Shown in pieces: positions 47,801 through 59,373 of a DNA stretch of 64,000 nt. The notes below the pieces were generated by a model. The model was not told the DNA's origin. It worked only from the letters and a program-made list of their open reading frames with translations, and ran no database searches. The first letter of the stretch is position 1. Every line of letters begins with the position of its first letter. A program made the translations under genes and the position numbers. The DNA is from Stereum hirsutum FP-91666 SS1 (taxonomy: Eukaryota > Basidiomycota > Agaricomycetes > Russulales > Stereaceae): contig NW_006763140.1 in the NCBI RefSeq assembly GCF_000264905.1, positions 1,033,575 to 1,097,574 of the forward strand, given 5' to 3'.

Positions 47801-49528
47801 TTAGCGAAGTTCATGATATTCCTCATAACCCACGTTGAGCTCGTAGGATATGATGTTGGGGTCGTCCGGGGTGTCCGGTACCTCGGTGTCAGGTTCGTAC
47901 CCTGTGGTCACAGAGTCTTGTTCTGGTGATCGACGCTCTACCGCGAGTCGACGGACATTTAAGACCAAGTGGCTGAGCGTGACGTTTGTGGCACACCAGA
48001 TGAAGCTGTATGAACAAAGAGGTCAGTGACCGCCGTCGATCTAAGAGGATGTTTGTGCTTGAGGAAACTAGGCAGGATGGGTACATACAATATGCCCAGA
48101 AAAATGAGGGATAGCTGAGAAGAAGTCAAATTATTAGAGTGACTTGAGTAGACGAGAAAGCAACATACCGGTGCAGTGATAGCAAGGACCATATTGATAA
48201 GTCGTAGTGCTGTTGAACAAGTATGCGTCAGTTCGATGCTTGAACTCGCCGGTATACACAATGCCCAGGATTTACTCACTGAATATACACTAGAGAATTT
48301 TCAATGTTAGTTTATCCGTCGAGGTCGTAAGGCATAAGTAGATATGGAAACGGGGGGAAGAGACATACACAGAAGAAGACAAAACCGTCACGATATAATT
48401 GATTGGCCATTGGGCGATTCTCGTCCCTTGGTCTATCGAAAGCGTTGTATACAGTCGTGCTGAAAACCATGATCTCAAATAGAACCTGCCCGTAGTTTAG
48501 TGAATATGCGTGCGATTGGAACAGTTCAGGGAAGCCTACACCAGGTATCCACAACCCTTGCAGGGGTAGTCGCTTAGTCAGGACGCAGGAATTAACGAGG
48601 GGGCTGTATTCCAGTCGGGCTGTTCAGATTTGCCCAGGTCAGTGATTATGTCGTCTTGTGGTCGAGTTACGGGCCGAAAGAGGGTATTGACTTACAAACG
48701 AGCCCCGTAGCAACCCATGTCGTCACGGAGAAAGTCGCCAATTGTGTGACGACGAAGACGAGAAGAGTCCATCCAACAAGGGATGTCCGTCGGTTCCATA
48801 GTACCCAAAGCCGCAAGAGGACGATGACTGCCAAGTCGCCGTAACAATACGTCAGTTATGACTGAGTACAGATGAGGGAGGGAAGCAAGACCCACAGCCT
48901 CCGTTCGCCATCGATAGAACGCCCGCGTACAGCGCGGTTATGATCCAAACCTTGCAACTTTGAATTGAATCAGTATCGAAGAATTCGCGACAATATCGCG
49001 AGACTTACAACTACAGGGAAAGGAGTCAAGCAATATTAGCAACAAGTAGCCAAGGTTGTCTTCAAAGCACACACCGTATCTGTCGGCGAAGGATTCGCAA
49101 GTCCGGATAATTCTACACAGATGCTTTGAGCTGGCTGGGATCATGGAGCGCCGCAGAATGACTCACGCCACGTATTTATAATCGTAAGAAGGGGAACACC
49201 ATAGCGGTTGGCCAGAAACATTCCCTTCGGCAGTGTCCATGGTGCTTTCCATACATATTGAATCTCCTCGTCGAGGGTCAACAAATGGTCTTCACTTCGA
49301 TTGAGTCTCCTATAGTAAACGTAAGAGACCGAGAGTACGCACCATAAAGCAGTATCACTAGCCCTGCAGCTGCGCGCCACAGTGCGATGCAATACAATCA
49401 TGTTAGCATCACGGCAATACGACAGTGAAGTCAAATACGATATGCGTACCACTGACGTATCTGCACGCGTCGAAATTGAGAACAACAGTGGCGAATTCTG
49501 CTAGTTCCGCCTCTTGCGCTGCTGACAT
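47801..49528 (-). CDS. DUF6533-type seven-helix membrane protein, copy B
   Basis: Paralogue of copy A. It starts MSAAQEAELAEFATVVLNFD at 49528, then after a similarly placed intron AAGLVILLYDHLLTLDEEI and YVWKAPWTLPKGMFLANRY. Later parts match copy A closely (FSTTVYNAFDRPRDENRPMA, FIWCATNVTLSHLVLN). The C-terminal tail is acidic, with VPDTPDDPNIISYELNVG, and ends ELR at the TAA at 47801-47803. It lacks the poly-Glu run of copy A, so the tail is the fast-evolving part. Predicted seven helices; function unknown. Confidence 0.8.
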
Positions 49529-51935
49529 CGAACCATAAACAAGCTAAGTTGTCCAATTCGTAGCGAGCGTCGTGAAGAGTGTAGGTGTCGTACTGCGAAG
49601 GAACACAAGCTAGTCAAGTGGTCTGAAAACGGCCACACCTCGACGCTGTACGTCCGAAATGATAGGCCAGCGAGACCACGGCTTGTGGTGGAGGACGAGG
49701 AGAGAAAGAAAGAATGGCAGGAGGAGAACACAGACAAGACCGGAACCGAACAAGTATAAACGAGTCGAAAATGCGAATGGGTCGGGCGGGCTCAAGGGGG
49801 TAAGCTTCTAGCCGAAAACCAAATGTTATATCACTTGGCTCGATCGTTTCCAGCTCTGACACACTGACAGCTTCCGTCCCTGAAGTGGGGTAACAGGTAT
49901 CTCGATGTCCGGGGGATCCTCTTGTAAGACAACAGCAAATCGTTTGAGCATGAATTATGATCAAGGTGAGGACTGAAGATCACGATTGAGTAGAAGGGGT
50001 TTCGCAGGGTTTCACACTACTCCAGGGTGCAGTGATGACTCGCATGAGCCCATACGGCAAAATAACGAGCACGGATTCGAAACATCCGCCCAAGCCATGG
50101 TTACCAAAATCATCGACAAATGTCCATGAAATCGAATACAAATGCTCACCGCTTTCCCGAGGCTTGCCCGCCGAAGAAGCAACTCATGAGCGCCTCTGTG
50201 AGGGCCGCCGCATCGTACATGTACAACTTGTTGCGGGTGTTGCGGGCTTGTTACGCCGTGCCTTTGCGGAGCAAGATCAAAACAAACAAGGCACAACAAA
50301 TCGTTTGCCGGCCGCACGCCGAGCTTCTAGACACCGTAAGACACCGTCTCGCTTTGACTTCAAAGCGAAACGGTGTCCAGGCACGATCTACTCTTAATGT
50401 AAGCCGATCATCTAGCAGAGCCACGCGACCGAGCTTGTTGAGATTCTACTGAGTTGCAGACCAGCTTGCACTCGACCAAGATGGCCACAAACCCGACATC
50501 GTAACTGTTACAGAGTCGTGCTCGGGATTGACTGACTATGAGTTCACAAAGAGGTTCTGTGGTCCCCGAAGTCAACAATCCATCAACAAAAGCCTCCACA
50601 TGCTCGGTCGACTCGGATATCCCTACCGCAATGGTAATAAACTACCCTCGTCGCCACCAAAGCGCCGTCAGCTTCGCAGAATATGACATATTGGATATAG
50701 ATAAGGTGGCATCAGGAAGCAGAACTAGACGAAATATTTTCCATATTCGAATGAAGGGCACAGGAATGGAACTATTATGGAAGATTGTCTCGAGACACTC
50801 CTAACCATATCCGCAATTTGTAGTCACCCACAAGCAGACCTTTTAGTGTGAAAGATCGGTCGTTCAACGTGCCGCAATTTGTATCTACAGAAGTTAGTTG
50901 GATCCGAAAAGCCACCTAATGATCGACAGCGGCTAGTCGGGGAGGAATAAGTCTCGGAGAGAAACAAGGACCGACATCGACACACGGTGTTTTTCCTTCA
51001 GCGACGACTCATTTCAACACTACGTCCCGCACTTGAACGTTGGACTTTTGACAATGGGCTAATACTATATCACACGTTGGACTCAAACATACAAACTGGC
51101 ACGTTCCAGTCCAGAAATCAATGCGATGCGTAAGTTCCTCCTCATCGAGGAAATAACAAGCCGGGACGCGAGACGTACCATATCCTGTTCAAGGCAAGAA
51201 CAAGAGAAATAAGAAAATTCCGAGCAGGGCCTTCATGGATCCGCATAAGTGAAGAAGACAACGCTAGGTAGGCATAAGATCCAAAAGGAATACGAAAGAC
51301 GCACGCAAACGTTCGAAACGTTCGCCGTACGGAAGATGACAAGAAGAGGAGAAAAGGGGGCATATTCGTATATGGGTTAGATGATTTATGAGATGGGAGG
51401 AGAGAAAGATATTGTAAGGGATGAAAAGGAAAAGGGGAAGAGGGCATAAGACGAAGGAGAAGGTATGTAGAAAGCACAGGCGACAGGTAGGCAGACGGTA
51501 TTATGTATGTCCTGACCACTTCAGTACAGTCACCGTCAGAAATGTATCAACGACGACGAAGATTCAACGAGCATCTTGTACATACCCATCTGCCACCCCG
51601 ACAAAGCTCACAACAGAGGAGCCCGGTGGTGAAAGCAGTCGACGAAATCCCAGTCCCGATCCCTACAAACAGCAGTCCCAAGAGTCCTCGACTGGTCTGA
51701 TACGGTCCCTCCCTCCTACCCGAATGCAAAGTATGACCGGGGCCACAAATCAACACGGCAGAAGCGACGTATTGAAGTGAGGGCGCATCGACTATCGACT
51801 CCTCACCCGTCAGGGAAGAGGAGAAAGGCATCCTCGTCTCCTGAATAGACAAAGGCGTCGCATCGCGTTCATATCGTCGGAATTGCTTCTGCTTGCTGCT
51901 AATGTTCGCTGCTGATTGTTGTGAGTGCTGGAAAA
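49529..51935. other. Gene-poor stretch, 2.4 kb
   Basis: Upstream of DUF6533 copy B and downstream of the PIN-domain gene. Frames of up to 130 codons occur on both strands (for example 50032-50397 plus and 51547-51939 minus), none with a recognised domain. No repeat or RNA gene was seen. Confidence 0.45.
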
Positions 51936-53725
51936 TCACGGGTCGAGCTTCTCTCCCCTCGCGAGGACTCGGACGACGACGCTGGGCTCCTTGACCATGT
52001 CCATCATCTTCTTCACCGCAGGAGGTCGATCCACGAGTCTCTCCCGCTCCCGCTCCTTTCCAATAGGGGCATCTTTGAAACCGACAATGGCATCCCTGTC
52101 TTTGTCGCTGCCCCCGGAGTACTGTGAATGCGAGTTCTTCTGGTGTCGTGCAGTGCCGTGCCCATAACCATGTCCTTGCCCATGATGATTCGCACGAGGC
52201 GGGCTGCCTCTGATAGTTTTCATTCCTCGTTCTTCCGCTTCTCCCGCTCCCGCGCCAACGGCAAGGTTTGCGCCGGCCACGCCACCGACCGCGGCGGAAT
52301 GTGCACCACCAGGGCCCGCCCCTTCAGTAGAAACATTCATCACCACGACTCCAGCCCTCTTAGCCCAATGCGCTACGAGTTCGCCTTGCGCCCGAATCTC
52401 GTACTTGTTGGGGTGCATAAGGACATGTGGCGCCGGGAGCGGAACAGGAGAGTCCGCGTCTGCGTTAGCAGAAACGGGTCTGGAACCCGGAGGTGCGTTG
52501 TTGAGTGGCTGGGTAGGAGATGGCGTAAGAACGGCGAGGACGACGCGAAGGCCGCGCTTGTTGGCGGCAGCGGCAGTAGGCGGCGGAATGGTGCTGTCGA
52601 CGTTCTCGACTTGCCACTTCGCGCAAGAAATCGTCCTGCGAACCCACTCCGGTGAGCCTAGGACTATGCCCTTGTCATCCTCGGAGGGAGGAGCGGGCTC
52701 TAGGGAAATAGAGTCCCAGAGAACGTAGGCATTGTCTTGCTGAACGCGGATACGGGAGTTGGTGCCTACTTGAGCCTCAAGGATTCGGGAAGCTTGGCGA
52801 GCACGCTGGGCCAAGGGGGTCGTGCCCTTCTTGAGCAGATCGAGAGTGTTTAGAGCTGTAATCGGCATCAGGTATGATTAGTCATGTTCGCAGAGTAAGA
52901 GTGTGGCGGATATTGAGGGCCACTACAAGTAGTCAAGGCAGCTTGAGAACACACCTTCGAGCGGGACAATGACAATCTCGTCTCTCCCATCCCTACACCA
53001 TTTCTTCACTTGCCACAGTCCATTTATCAGCACGCTAGCATCGAGGACGACGACGTCCGCATCCTTTTCCTTCCTCTGTATCTTCCTCGTTTGAGCGTCA
53101 CCGAACCTATTGCCCAAACCGCCCTCCTCCCTTCTGGTGTTCCTGTTCAAGATCTTGGGTCCCCCTCCGCCTTCTGTCGCGGTCTCGCCCTCTCTGTCCC
53201 TCTCCCCTCCATCCATCCTCCTGCCCGCACCGCCTCCCCTCTTGCGTCCAAACGTCCCACGCCCATTCCCATTTCCGTCGGGGTTCCAGAGTTCTCCGGG
53301 CTTGGACTGACGTTGTCCATACTGCCCTTGGTTAGGATGGTTTGGAGTCTGAGGAGGTTTCTTGTCTCTGTCCCTCCAGTTCCGGGATCCGGGACCAGCG
53401 GACACGGTTTTCTCAAGTTGTTCAACTTGGTGAGTGAGGAAAGCAGCGCCGAGAGCACGAGACAGTGCGAGTTGTTTGTTCGGAATGACAGCGGTGGGGC
53501 CCTAGATCCGATAAACGAATGTAAGGAGGCAGCGGCGGCGGTGATGGACAGAAGAAGGCGTCACGAATGGTATAGAAGTCCGACAAGTTTTAGGCCGCCG
53601 ATAGCAGGGTTCCGAGGAATGCCATGCAAAGTGGATAGTTGAAGGGTTCAAAGGACATAAGGGTTATGTCAGTGGCGAATATTCGAGAGACGCTGGCGAA
53701 AGACACATACAGCTGAGTCTGCCAT
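51936..53725 (-). CDS. PIN-domain protein (Nmd4-like candidate)
   Basis: Putative RNA-binding or RNase-fold protein. A 15-nt first exon (MADSA, ATG at 53725) splices to GPTAVIPNKQLALSRALGAA. A Gly/Arg/Glu-rich disordered stretch follows, then the PIN core DADVVVLDASVLINGLWQVK (first acidic residue of the site) and DEIVIVPLEALNTLDLLKKG, which reads across the last intron (near 52870-52955). A second disordered part rich in Gly, His and Ala leads to a conserved C-terminal helix ending in SVVVRVLARGEKLDP at the stop (51936). About 500 residues. Fungal Nmd4, a partner of Upf1 in nonsense-mediated decay, has a PIN fold of this kind, but whether this is the orthologue is uncertain. A complete set of catalytic aspartates was not confirmed. 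Confidence 0.7.
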
Positions 53726-54622
53726 GATTGCTTGATCTTACTAGTTCTTCCAGCAGAAGATAGGTTATTGTCGACGATAGCGACCGCGCTAGGAGAGTTA
53801 TGTGCCCTCCAAGATATTATAAGAGAATAGCGAGCAAATCTTGTATGTAGTGTTGGGTGTCGAAGGCGAAGCTGTGGGAGATGCGGGATGGTGTGTGAGC
53901 GTTGATGTCAGGAACAGCATCGCGCTTATTATATGGCCGCCACATCCTCCGTGCCGCTCGGCACCCGTCGGCTGGCACCACACCAGCGTGCCACACGGGC
54001 CACCGCCACAATGAGTCTGACTGATTCAGTTGGACAGCTTTTCGCGTTGGAAAGCATTTGGAGTACGTAGAGTTCGGTGAGTAAGGTAGAAGGACATGGT
54101 AGTTTCTACATCCTTCGGTGCGGCACTGGCAGCTGGACCCAACAAAATGGTGACTGGCACCGAGCTCACTCCTGAGATTGGTCCGGGGCAGGTCTTACAA
54201 TCTATTCACGGTCTGCGAGAAATGGTTAGAGTGCAACAACACTGGAAATAAGAGGCAGCGACATAGCATAACCATAGAGCACGGGTATTCATAAATAAAC
54301 GAAGAAGACGAATTTTGCCCAAAGAGCTCGAAAGGGCCACGAGTGAATGAACGAAGAGGGTATCGACGAGTATAGTGTATTTGGTGATAGCTATGTACGA
54401 TAATTGGTTGTTCGAAGAGTGTTCAGGATGGGGCATAACGAGCGTGCGCGCCCAGAATCTATAGGTCTGGGCAGTGGTCGTAGATCATCGATCATTCGTG
54501 AGATGGGCGTATCAAAGCGCAGGGACAACACATATCACTGTCCTCACAGAGCAGAAGAAGGTCAAAAAGGAATCATACCGAAGACGCCCTGGAAGCCCGG
54601 CACAAGGAGCTAGTATGTTTGA
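53726..54622. other. Intergenic region PIN gene - DENND11-like gene
   Basis: About 0.9 kb containing the PIN-gene promoter and the 3' flank of the DENND11-like gene. No gene, RNA gene or repeat was recognised. Confidence 0.45.
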
Positions 54623-57519
54623 TCAGAATCCAAAGACAAACCCTAACACCTCCTTCCACCCCTTCTTCACCACAACCTGTGTCCCATCAGCCACATACTC
54701 CTCTCCCAGCCATTCTACGAACTTCGCATCCAACCCACTCAAAGGCCCAAGCTCGAAGCTCGACATATCCTTTGGCGTGAGCACGATCATATTTTCGTTC
54801 TTGATCCCTCTGTCCTTCCTCCTACCGTCCGAACCTGGAAGACGGCCATCATCCCCACCAGCTTGACGGCCGCGCTTGCTAGCTCGCCTGCCTAGCGGAG
54901 CATTGGACGAACCAGGGGGAGGCGCCACTCGACTGCCAGGAGGAACGAATGTTGCAAGCTTCGAGAGCAGTAAGGCCGTGTTTGCATGGAAGGTCTGCAG
55001 GAGCGCCAACGTCGTCAAAATCTCCCTGTCCTGATCTCTTCCCCTCTCTGGGTCATCCTTTTTCGCTACCACAGGACCGTCAATACCACCGCTACCACTG
55101 GCAGCACCCGCCTTCCTCTCCTTGTCTTTGTCTCTCCCGAAGATGCTCATCCCACTCGTTCTTCTCATACCCTTACTCACTTTTCCCACCTTTACCATCC
55201 CGATCCCTAACACACTAGGGCCGTCGGGCAGACTTCCAGGCATGATACCTGACCCGGACACCTGCGGAGGTCTCCCCTCAATCCCATTCCCCAGTTCCCT
55301 CACAACCGGCCCACCAACACCAGCGGCAGTCGCTCCACCCTCTACCTCCTCATCCGAATCATCCTGAACCGCCACACCAGCGCCCGAGTTGACGTTGATC
55401 TCGTCATCGCCTTCGAGTTCGATGCGCAGCGGCGAATCTTTCCACGCGCCCATGCCCATCCATAAACCCGCGCAGACGAGACACACATCCTCGTAGAGCT
55501 TCCAAGCGTCGCTCCATCCGCTTTCGCCAGCACAGTCGGGCATCGGCGGGTGAGGATGCGAGTGCGAGTGTGAGTGAGGGTACGATGAGTCCAGGGCGAG
55601 GATCCGATCGAGTTCTTGCCACTGCGGACACTTGAATCAGTATTTGTTTCCAGACCCGGAGCGAGGTGACATTTGGTGCTTACCAGCCTGACGTCTGACC
55701 AGGTAAATCGTACCGCGGAGAGCTTGAAAGAGTTTGACGAGCTGTAGGAGGATGCAGCGTCGGAAGCTGGGGGAACTGAGACTACAGGTCGCGAGACGTA
55801 AGATATTGGACGAGCAGGTTTGTAAATCGGAGGGGATGGCGATGAGGGAGACGGGGTAGGAGCGTAAGGAGAGGCGGAGGGTGTGGATGATGGTGGTGCG
55901 AGGTCGATGATGAGATCGTAGAGCTGTGCTTTCTCGTGGAATATCGCATCTGTTGTACCTGCAGACGAGTAAGCCCAACACATCGAGTCAGCAAAAGTTC
56001 GGAAATAGATAGATACAAAGAGGAACGGGTTGATACGCACAAGCAATCCAGCCTCTCCCTGGCTCATCTTCGTCCAGTTTTCTAAGTCTGTCTATATCAT
56101 GTAACGTCACCATCCCCAACACCGCGATCCCCTGTTTATGCTTCCCTCTCAGTCTGCCCTTCCTTCCATACAAATCCGACATGTCTGGGTCGGCGTTCTC
56201 ATCTGCCTCGGTTTCATCTTGAGCCCCAGGGCGTCCTTGTCTCGACTCAACACCTTCACCGGTAGCGTTTTGATCGTCCATCATATCAACCAAGTCTCTC
56301 TGGTATGAAGCGCGCCTTGAATTGTGCCGTGTTACTTCTGCCTCCCTATCCAGTTGGTCATCAAAACACATATCGGCCGCGACTTGGCAAAGTACGCATG
56401 CCGCTTCCACCGGAGGTTGCGTGTAAATGAGAATTCGACGGCGTCCAAGCACATGTTTGTAAAGCGTGAGAGAGGAGGGACCAAGAATGCGGAGAAGGTG
56501 AGCAAGGTGGAGCGTTGGATGGTGTGAGGTTGACGATGGCTACAGGATGCATGGAGTATTGGTCGTGAGGTGAACACGCATGAACGGGCTGGCGACGACA
56601 CAAAAATGTATGAATAACGGACCTCACTAAACTCAGCGTCCCAACCGGCCCATCTTCTCTCTTTCACTCTCCTCGTTTCCTTCTTTCCCTTCCTCTTCGC
56701 TTTTCTCTCCTCAAAGAAAGCCCTCGCAGGCTCCCAGACCTCTTCCTCGGCATTCCTGATCACCGAGTCACCGTCGCCACTCAACAAATCACTCTGCGAA
56801 TTAGATCTCATGTCGATTTCGTCATAAATTGTGCTGGCAAGTTTCTTGAGTGCGTCGAGGTGCGTCCATGGTCTTGGCTTGTCGTGTGCTGAAGTGGAGA
56901 GGAGGATTCCGAGTGAGGATAGGCGGAACCCACGATGGCCATGTTCTGTCGTGGGTCGGCGACGGTAGAGGGACAGGCCTGTATGTCCATGATGGTTGAA
57001 GTACCTGATATCGAAGAATGATGAATGAATTAGGACTTTATACAATTAAGGTATGGTGGGTGTGGGGTTGAAGAGCAGCCTTGACGACGAATGCATTTCT
57101 ATGTATGGATGCAGAGGTGTGATAGGTGAGTATGATAGCAACCTACACGACATCATGCTCTACAGTGTGCAATCCACTGGGCAATGAGCTGAACTCGACA
57201 CCATTGAGGTCCAAGTCTATAATAGACAACCGTACCGATATGTCAGTAGATTTCCCATAACGACCTAGCACTGTTACAGGATCGCGAGAGAAATTAGACG
57301 TACTATCATCAACTTTCAAACACCAGTCGACGACGTTTCCTTTAGTCGGATGGAATGAAGCGTGAAATATCGCAACTGGCGCAGATCATCGAAGTCAGTT
57401 ACGCTTGGCATTATTGAAGGCCGACACACCGCTAAGATAATCACAAAGACAGATATACCTATATCTTGTGGGACGGTGGATGGTGCTGACGAGGACGAGG
57501 CGGAGGATTGAGAGGCCAT
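54623..57519 (-). CDS. DENND11/LCHN-like DENN-family protein
   Basis: Protein of the LCHN/DENND11 group, related to DENN-type Rab GTPase exchange factors; the molecular role is only inferred. It starts MASQSSASSSSAPST at 57519 (an in-frame ATG at 57534 is possible). The N-terminal longin-like part reads AIFHASFHPTKGNVVDW, then GVEFSSLPSGLHTVEHDVVYF and GFRLSSLGILLS across several introns. Mid-regions (near 56650-56900 and 56060-56330) are Arg/Glu-rich linkers. The C-terminal third is a long intronless exon with low-complexity Gly/Pro stretches and a conserved end (DMSSFELGPLSGLDAKFVEW, then WKEVLGFVFGF). The exon chain between the blocks was followed only by frame, so inner joins are less certain. 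tRNA-Glu(CUC) lies 129 bp upstream. Confidence 0.7.
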
Positions 57520-57647
57520 GTTCGTCCTGAGCAACCGCGACCGCCGTCGTTGACGATGAGGCCTGAGGAGGATAGTTTCGCTGGTGGTATTACTAATGTA
57601 GTTTCAACTGTTTACTCCATAATAACATAGCAACCTCTCAATCTAAA

Positions 57648-57719
57648 TCGGATATGGTGTAACGGCTAACATTGCCGCCTCTCACGCGGCAGCTCGGGGT
57701 TCGATTCCCCGTATCCGAA
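57648..57719 (+). tRNA. tRNA-Glu (anticodon CUC)
   Basis: Complete 72-nt cloverleaf. The acceptor stem TCGGATA pairs with TATCCGA, with A as discriminator, and CTC is in the anticodon loop of GCCGC-CTCTCAC-GCGGC. It is identical to the Glu(UUC) gene at 41774 except for the anticodon wobble base and the 3-70 pair, which is G-C here and C-G there. TTTT runs at 57748-57751 and 57753-57756 can act as terminator. Confidence 0.97.
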
Positions 57720-57747
57720 TATATTGAGTTCCATCCAAGTGTTAAAA

Positions 57748-57756
57748 TTTTATTTT
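57748..57756 (+). terminator. Pol III T-run behind tRNA-Glu(CUC)
   Basis: Two TTTT runs broken by one A, about 28 nt after the tRNA 3' end. Confidence 0.55.
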
Positions 57757-57881
57757 ACAAAATTGCACCCCCGTGGTTCAAATGATACATAGACATACAA
57801 CACGTTAAGCACACCCAGTAATTTCAATCTTACTGCGTTATTTTACACGGTGTTCATTTACTTCCAGATCCCTAAGACCAG

Positions 57882-58877
57882 TCAGAACTTCCCGGGCCAA
57901 AACATGCCCCTTTCCTTATTCTCCTCATACCACTCCCCATCGTGCGCCAACACGATTTTCACACCTACGCCATCCACGCCATCCATCCCCATCAACTCCC
58001 TGATCCTGCGCAAATGCTCCTCCGCCTTCTCCTTGTCCACATGCGCACATCCCAACACCTCTCCCTTCTCATTCCTCACAACCGCAATATTCGCCTCGCC
58101 CAGTAAGATCCGACGATGATGTGCCGAATCGCCCGCAAGATACACCCAGTTATTGGGTGCAGTAGGTGTAGGAGCAATACGAACGAGTGCATTGATGTGC
58201 CCAGGGAGATGACCAGGCGAGTCGATTATATAGAGGGAACCGTCCGAGAAGGGGTCATAGGCGTGCGGGAAGGGTCCTAGAGGAGCCCATCCCTCTGCGC
58301 TTGTGCTTGGAAGTTCGGTAGTTCTATCAGTGGGGAGTATACCGGATTTGATGGCGGAGTGAAGATCGTGAGGGTAGCCTTTCTCGACTAGCGCTTTGCT
58401 GCCGTTGCCGACGATGTATTTGGCGTCCTTGAACCACGTCGGATCACCGATGTGGTCCCAGTGAAGATGAGACAGGATGACGTATTCAATGTCTTTTTCT
58501 TCGACGTTGTGTTTGAGCAGGAGTTCGGGAATGGTGGTAGGCAGGTGAATAGGGGCGAAGAGCTGCTCGATGCGGTCGAGAGCGGGAGGTGCAAGGGGAC
58601 TGTTGGCATCCTCACGCGCTAGGTCGAGATTGACGGCGGGAGGAGGAATGGATAGATCGAAGATGATTGGGGTACGGTCTGTAGATTGAGAGCGACGGAG
58701 GAGGAATGAGAGGGCTGGGACGAGAGGTTTCAGGTTTGGGTGTGGGTCAGTGGGAGTTGGTGATGGGAGAGGGTCGACGAACACGAAGAGTGGAATGTGG
58801 AGGTGTCCTGTATCCAGGACGGAGACGTCCCAGTACGCTTGCGATGGACTGGGAGGAGGGAGGGTAGTTGAAGACAT
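57882..58877 (-). CDS. Metallo-beta-lactamase-fold hydrolase (lactonase-like)
   Basis: Single-exon enzyme of 331 residues with the zinc-binding signature SHLHWDHIGD near 58470 and a later metal ligand in IIDSPGHLPGHI (near 58215) and LAGDSAHHR (near 58140). The overall plan resembles N-acyl homoserine lactone lactonases and related hydrolases; the substrate is unknown. I used the ATG at 58877 (MSSTTLPPPSPSQ) just before the fold. The in-frame ATG at 59063 would add 62 residues rich in Ser, Arg and Leu without a clear signal peptide. The gene is tail-on to tRNA-Glu(CUC). A relic of a second copy lies upstream at 59204-59373. Confidence 0.88.
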   Translation of the reverse strand: MSSTTLPPPSPSQAYWDVSVLDTGHLHIPLFVFVDPLPSPTPTDPHPNLKPLVPALSFLLRRSQSTDRTPIIFDLSIPPPAVNLDLAREDANSPLAPPALDRIEQLFAPIHLPTTIPELLLKHNVEEKDIEYVILSHLHWDHIGDPTWFKDAKYIVGNGSKALVEKGYPHDLHSAIKSGILPTDRTTELPSTSAEGWAPLGPFPHAYDPFSDGSLYIIDSPGHLPGHINALVRIAPTPTAPNNWVYLAGDSAHHRRILLGEANIAVVRNEKGEVLGCAHVDKEKAEEHLRRIRELMGMDGVDGVGVKIVLAHDGEWYEENKERGMFWPGKF

Positions 58878-59203
58878 TGGGGACAAGATGATGGTCGAAA
58901 AAAGAGATGCACTGACGAGATGGTCGAGGGTTGATAACGGTGGGTGTCTGCGGAGTGCGAAGAGCATTACTGAGTACACTCGGGGAGGCCAGGTGATCCG
59001 AGAGCTATGGCGAGATCGCGAGACTGCCATGCTGAGATAGGGCATACTTGGTACATCTGTCATCCCAGCTGAGTGTCCAAAAATATGGTATCAAAGTGCT
59101 GAGGATTAGGCAATAAAGAAAGGAAAGAATGGCGTCGGAAACATACATGCATCGTGTCCGAGCCCGTCCAGGCACTCGTTGGTGTCAATCAAGGATGTCC
59201 AGG
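58878..59203. other. Spacer between metallo-hydrolase gene and relic
   Basis: About 330 bp holding the metallo-hydrolase promoter, or its coding start if the longer form is used. Nothing else seen. Confidence 0.4.
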
Positions 59204-59373
59204 CTAAAACATATGCTCACCCTTGGTCCATAGTACATACCACTCTCGTTCACGCGCCAACAGGTCTTCCACTCCTATGTACTCGGTCGAAACAATTCAT
59301 CTCCTTCAGCTTCTTGACCTTTTCAATATGCTTCTCCGAGAACGCTGATATGTAGATGTCCCAGGAGATGACC
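59204..59373 (-). pseudogene. Relic of a second metallo-beta-lactamase-like gene
   Basis: On the minus strand a broken run of peptide matches the C-terminal third of the intact gene at 57882-58877. GHLLGHLHI corresponds to its GHLPGHINA, SEKHIEKVKKLKEM to its DKEKAEEHLRRIREL, and a shifted frame, LLARERE plus WYVLWTKG, to its LAHDGEWYEENKERG. It ends in a stop at 59204-59206. A segment between the first two blocks is missing and one frameshift is present. The N-terminal zinc-site part was not found. It looks like a tandem duplicate that decayed. Confidence 0.6.

Noticed and set aside
47494..47826. Possible third DUF6533 fragment
   Set aside because: Hydrophobic, but lacks the DHLLTLD core and overlaps the 3' end of copy B.
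50032..50452. Overlapping basic frames on the plus strand
   Set aside because: No recognisable domain and two overlapping frames of similar length, as expected by chance.
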